Shown piece by piece: positions 6,801-8,105 of a stretch of DNA of 8,105 bases. The DNA lies in the NCBI GenBank assembly GCA_020849935.1, contig JADZFJ010000411.1:1-8105 (forward strand), written 5' to 3'. Source of the DNA: Crocinitomix sp. GTDB lineage: Bacteria > Bacteroidota > Bacteroidia > Flavobacteriales_D > Crocinitomicaceae. Within the stretch, counting starts at the first letter, position 1; the number at the start of each line of letters is the position of its first letter. The position numbers and the translations under genes were made by a program. The notes beneath the pieces were generated by a model. That model made no database searches, was not told the origin of the DNA, and saw only the letters and a list, made by a program, of their open reading frames with translations.

Positions 6801-7168
6801 GTATGACTTTTTAAAGCGGTAGCCAAAACAGTGGCGTTTTGGTTTGCATCCTCGAACGCTATCTTAAAATAAGTCCAAGGAATTGGTTCAACTTCTTCAC
6901 CGTGTTCCATTTTTTCATGCCGCTCATGGGCTTCTTTTGGGGATAACTCGACTTCTTTTCCAAAGACAAACGCATCGTTCGAGAAGTAGATATAATATGA
7001 ACCAAAATAGGCATAATACTGAACTTCTTCGTTCATAACATTTGACCAACGACCAACATTTTCAGTAAAACCCAAATTTGAAAGTGGATCTTCCAAGCAC
7101 CACAAGTTGGACTGAGTATAAGAATTGGATAAATAAACCGAAAAACAAATCCACAAAAATAACCTCAT
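3896..7168 (-). CDS. Large secreted T9SS cargo protein with type B sorting domain, SprB-like repeats and PKD-like domain
   Basis: 1090 residues. In order: a signal peptide at 1-19 (hydrophobic LFLWICFSVYL, cut near SYTQ). A domain at about 30-250 runs from LGFTENVGRW through LKYNFIVHPGGDYTDIVMNYEGV (165-187) to IIDPWITL, matching the N-terminal domain (DUF7948, from memory) that often precedes beta-propellers in Bacteroidota secreted proteins. Degenerate propeller-like strands fill about 255-575. Four SprB-like repeats follow at about 584-889, each starting and ending with Cys, then a PKD-like domain at about 893-993. A CHU_C/type B sorting domain at 998-1087 holds APNVFSPDGDGINDGF and LNRWGIKV. 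Known for the family: the Sec system exports it, then T9SS takes it across the outer membrane using the C-terminal domain. Inferred: surface-bound or released adhesin or structural protein; ligand unknown. No T9SS machinery gene is nearby. The ATG at 7168 is favoured because the signal peptide follows at once. Confidence 0.92.
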   Translation of the reverse strand: MRLFLWICFSVYLSNSYTQSNLWCLEDPLSNLGFTENVGRWSNVMNEEVQYYAYFGSYYIYFSNDAFVFGKEVELSPKEAHERHEKMEHGEEVEPIPWTYFKIAFEDANQNATVLATALKSHTVNFQDELNAGFTIKSRAFDTLRIENIYSNIDVEFYFHAEGGLKYNFIVHPGGDYTDIVMNYEGVTPEKTATGSLVWEKDGDSFNDLAPTSFVREKSVETRFLLKNNRIQFEVENYDLTKALIIDPWITLTLFGASVLEVSTDKFGHCVALPNGKVLFYNNLGILLWTSDLIYSPSDVTVNPSTGDIYIQLTTSSQIIKLDTNGVLMDEQVLIEEGAIKELWRIKYNEFNDKLCLGEGGLLGPENQVSILSSDLMTYDIFGPLPNPLSLVEDCALFDLDPVDGSFYFLASGYTYLEGPSDQIYGNRLFKLNNADPNIVEWGTYTGCNFQELLNTTYTLNNNGVNGIACGRNYVYTYNGNKILQIDKFTGSIIDSLFLDAVPFSQYGIDTDNCGKLYVGSDDTIFIFSENLDRIGEYIVPGTCYDLVINGRYLNVGGAGFVAQFNLESLNEGEFEVTSTNVICSPCSGTISITPTVEAGPLSFTIEGETNDTGIFTDLCEGTYDIMIEDSLGCTYYYMVTIDLDSTLNLSVVTSNSPTCYGFTDGSITVEAVGDDITYTWVPENPIEGATFNTIGAGTYIVYAASGEEGCVDSLVIELTQPDSLFADLSLTNPLCFGDTTGYVVVDSVYNAQGDLGNISYVWSPDPPGISGVGADSLYNLSAGNYLLTMTDDRGCSWVKEFSITTPEPITFSEFGFDPAFCRLYEYQSGNGVLFAAAIGGTPDYDYLWENLDNGETSFNSTWGGLNPGNYRITVTDANGCVLTQTLFLDSLNPIAAFSVNSAQLDASLEGTELVIANFINESSNFSNPNDPFADTTFFWNLNHPQADWFISDDFFELIDTSYVGEAIYEVCLVALNKNGCSDTACQKIIVHVQPKFMAPNVFSPDGDGINDGFSFEFKSLGIETFSCVILNRWGIKVAEFNHVTDAWNGRDLQGDECTDGVYFYTYKAISTNQTIFEGQGNVQLLRNGN
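3908..4177 (-). other. Type B T9SS C-terminal sorting domain (CHU_C-like)
   Basis: Residues 998-1087 of the cargo protein. MAPNVFSPDGDGINDGF opens the domain, followed by a hydrophobic strand pair with LNRWGIKVAEF, then AWNGRDLQGDECTDGVYFY and a closing GQGNVQLLRNGN. This is the hallmark of gliding-motility-associated C-terminal domains, which route proteins to the type IX translocon and are usually linked to SprF-like partners. Confidence 0.9.
4502..5419 (-). repeat. Four tandem SprB-like repeat units (protein-level)
   Basis: Within the T9SS cargo, units at residues 584-643, 660-720, 735-807 and 822-889 share one plan: Cys, a small Gly-rich turn, beta strands with a Tyr/Trp core (YTW, YVW, YLW in units 2-4), then a G-x-Y segment and a Gly-Cys pair before the last strand. 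Examples are GTYDIMIEDSLGC, GNYLLTMTDDRGC and GNYRITVTDANGC. This is the pattern of SprB repeats found in gliding adhesins. Unit 2 is the most divergent (ASGEEGC). DNA identity between units is low, so they are old duplications and not recent slippage. Confidence 0.75.
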
Positions 7169-7268
7169 CCATCGAAAATAATAAAAATTTTGGATTCTAG
7201 CTTAAATTCTTGAAAAAGGTTGGTACAATTTCTGTAACCAATCCTATACCTTGCAGTATATTTGTTAA
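7169..7268. promoter_or_regulatory. Divergent intergenic region with imperfect dyad
   Basis: The 100-bp AT-rich stretch separates the minus-strand T9SS cargo and the plus-strand secreted protein and must hold promoters for both. An interrupted dyad at 7218-7244 pairs GGTTGGTACA with TGTAACCAATCC around the loop ATTTC, ten pairs with two single-base bulges. It sits midway and could be a regulator site, but the bulges weaken that reading. No TAnnTTTG box facing the cargo gene was found. Confidence 0.4.
7257..7264 (+). promoter_or_regulatory. Bacteroidota -7 box TATATTTG
   Basis: Exact match to the TAnnTTTG consensus used by the Bacteroidota housekeeping sigma factor. Only TTAA separates it from the ATG of the plus-strand gene, so initiation a few bases downstream would give a leaderless or nearly leaderless transcript. 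A clear -33 TTTG at the expected spacing is absent; the nearest is TTTCTG around 7229-7234. Confidence 0.45.
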
Positions 7269-8105
7269 ATGAAATTAATTTTATTTCTTCTTGTCTCTGT
7301 GCAATCCCTCTTTTTGGCTGGGCAAATTGTGGCTGAAAAAAAGGTGCATGATTTTGGCGATTTGTACCCGAATGCGCAAACTTATGTGGACATTCAATTC
7401 ACCAATAACACAGACAAAAAACAGTATTTATTGAACATTGATAAACCGCGTGATGTTTATTATATATTTTCGAGCAAAACTTTGTTGCCAGATAGTTCCA
7501 TCACCATTCGGTTTAAAATTAACGATGGTTTAAAAGGGAAATTTAACCATCAAGTAGATGTTTATTTTAGCGATTCAGGAAATCCGATGACGATTACCCT
7601 ACTTGGAAACGTAAAAGAACCTGCATCTAATCCGTTAACGGATTGTCCCGATTTTAGTAATGATCCGCCCAAAGATAATCGAATGTATTTTGCCATTACG
7701 GTGAAAGTACTGGATTCATTGACCAGACAACCTATTCGCCGGTCCTTGGTATCTTTTGTTCAAAATAATACTTTGGTTGGTGAGTTTTATACGGATAAAG
7801 AGGGCATTGTACACCGCGAATTGCCAATGGGTTTTTATTACATCGCCGCGCAAGAACCAACTTACCAAGATAATTATTCTGAAGGGTATTTAAATTTTCA
7901 GCGAAATTATGTCGAAATTTTATTGAAACGTCCTGAAGGAATTGAAGATCCTATTTATGTAGAAGAAGTGCCAGAAGAAATCGTCATTGTGGAAGAACCA
8001 CCCGTGCATGACCCTGAAATTCCCGTGGTGATTGATGAAATCCCGGAAGTGGTGGAAGAAGTTCCAGTTGAATTTGACAATACGCCGCTGAATGAATTAC
8101 CAGAC
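7269..8105 (+). CDS. Exported DUF1573-like protein with CarboxypepD_reg-like domain and acidic Pro/Glu/Val linker (3' end outside window)
   Basis: The reading frame is open from the ATG at 7269 to the right edge, 279 codons. Residues 1-18 form a signal peptide (KLILFLLVSVQSLFLAG). Residues about 25-117 read HDFGDLYPNAQTYVDIQFTN, then LLPDSSITIRFKIN and ITLLGNVKEP, the layout of DUF1573/ASH-like Ig domains, where DFG-x-L begins the first strand. Residues about 139-205 (AITVKVLDSLTRQPIRRSLV, TDKEGIVHRELPMGFYYIAA) look like a carboxypeptidase-regulatory-like beta sandwich. From about 222 the chain is a Pro/Glu/Val-rich acidic spacer (VEEVPEEIVIVEEPP and similar). Such a spacer usually leads to another domain, perhaps VWA or OmpA-like, which cannot be seen here. 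Location is probably periplasm or outer surface; function unknown. The start is fixed by the signal peptide although no Shine-Dalgarno sequence precedes it. It is transcribed away from the T9SS cargo gene. Confidence 0.85.
   Translation, partial: MKLILFLLVSVQSLFLAGQIVAEKKVHDFGDLYPNAQTYVDIQFTNNTDKKQYLLNIDKPRDVYYIFSSKTLLPDSSITIRFKINDGLKGKFNHQVDVYFSDSGNPMTITLLGNVKEPASNPLTDCPDFSNDPPKDNRMYFAITVKVLDSLTRQPIRRSLVSFVQNNTLVGEFYTDKEGIVHRELPMGFYYIAAQEPTYQDNYSEGYLNFQRNYVEILLKRPEGIEDPIYVEEVPEEIVIVEEPPVHDPEIPVVIDEIPEVVEEVPVEFDNTPLNELPD

Overview
The window looks like a low-GC Bacteroidota chromosome, most likely Flavobacteriales. This rests on a giant secreted protein ending in a type B (gliding-motility/CHU_C-like) type IX secretion sorting domain, an ECF sigma factor of the Bacteroidota style, A-rich leaders with weak Shine-Dalgarno sequences, and a TAnnTTTG -7 box. 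The species cannot be fixed from the sequence alone.

Layout. Positions 1-3785 hold four minus-strand genes packed head to tail. In transcription order they are an acyl-CoA carboxylase carboxyltransferase (3785-2244), a small transglutaminase-like protein (2231-1656, 12 bp gap), an ECF sigma factor (1613-1056, 42 bp gap) and a membrane protein that runs off the left edge (start 1045, 10 bp gap). A 110-bp spacer (3786-3895) carries a long AU-rich hairpin touching the carboxylase start codon. Upstream lies a 1090-residue T9SS cargo protein, also on the minus strand (7168-3896). A 100-bp divergent intergenic region (7169-7268) then leads to a plus-strand secreted protein that runs off the right edge (7269 onward).

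How the genes may work together. The sigma factor and the membrane protein look like a sigma/anti-sigma pair. The partner has an anti-sigma-like cytoplasmic N-terminus, one membrane segment, a periplasmic beta-rich domain and, at the window edge, the start of a class I-like cytochrome c domain (CSSCH). A sigma factor whose membrane partner carries a covalent haem site is the most unusual item here and suggests a redox- or haem-responsive envelope switch; this is inference. The carboxylase points to propionyl-CoA/methylmalonyl-CoA metabolism. The T9SS cargo and the right-edge protein are cell-envelope or secreted proteins with no obvious metabolic link to the rest.

No tRNA, rRNA, CRISPR array, insertion sequence or phage gene was seen.
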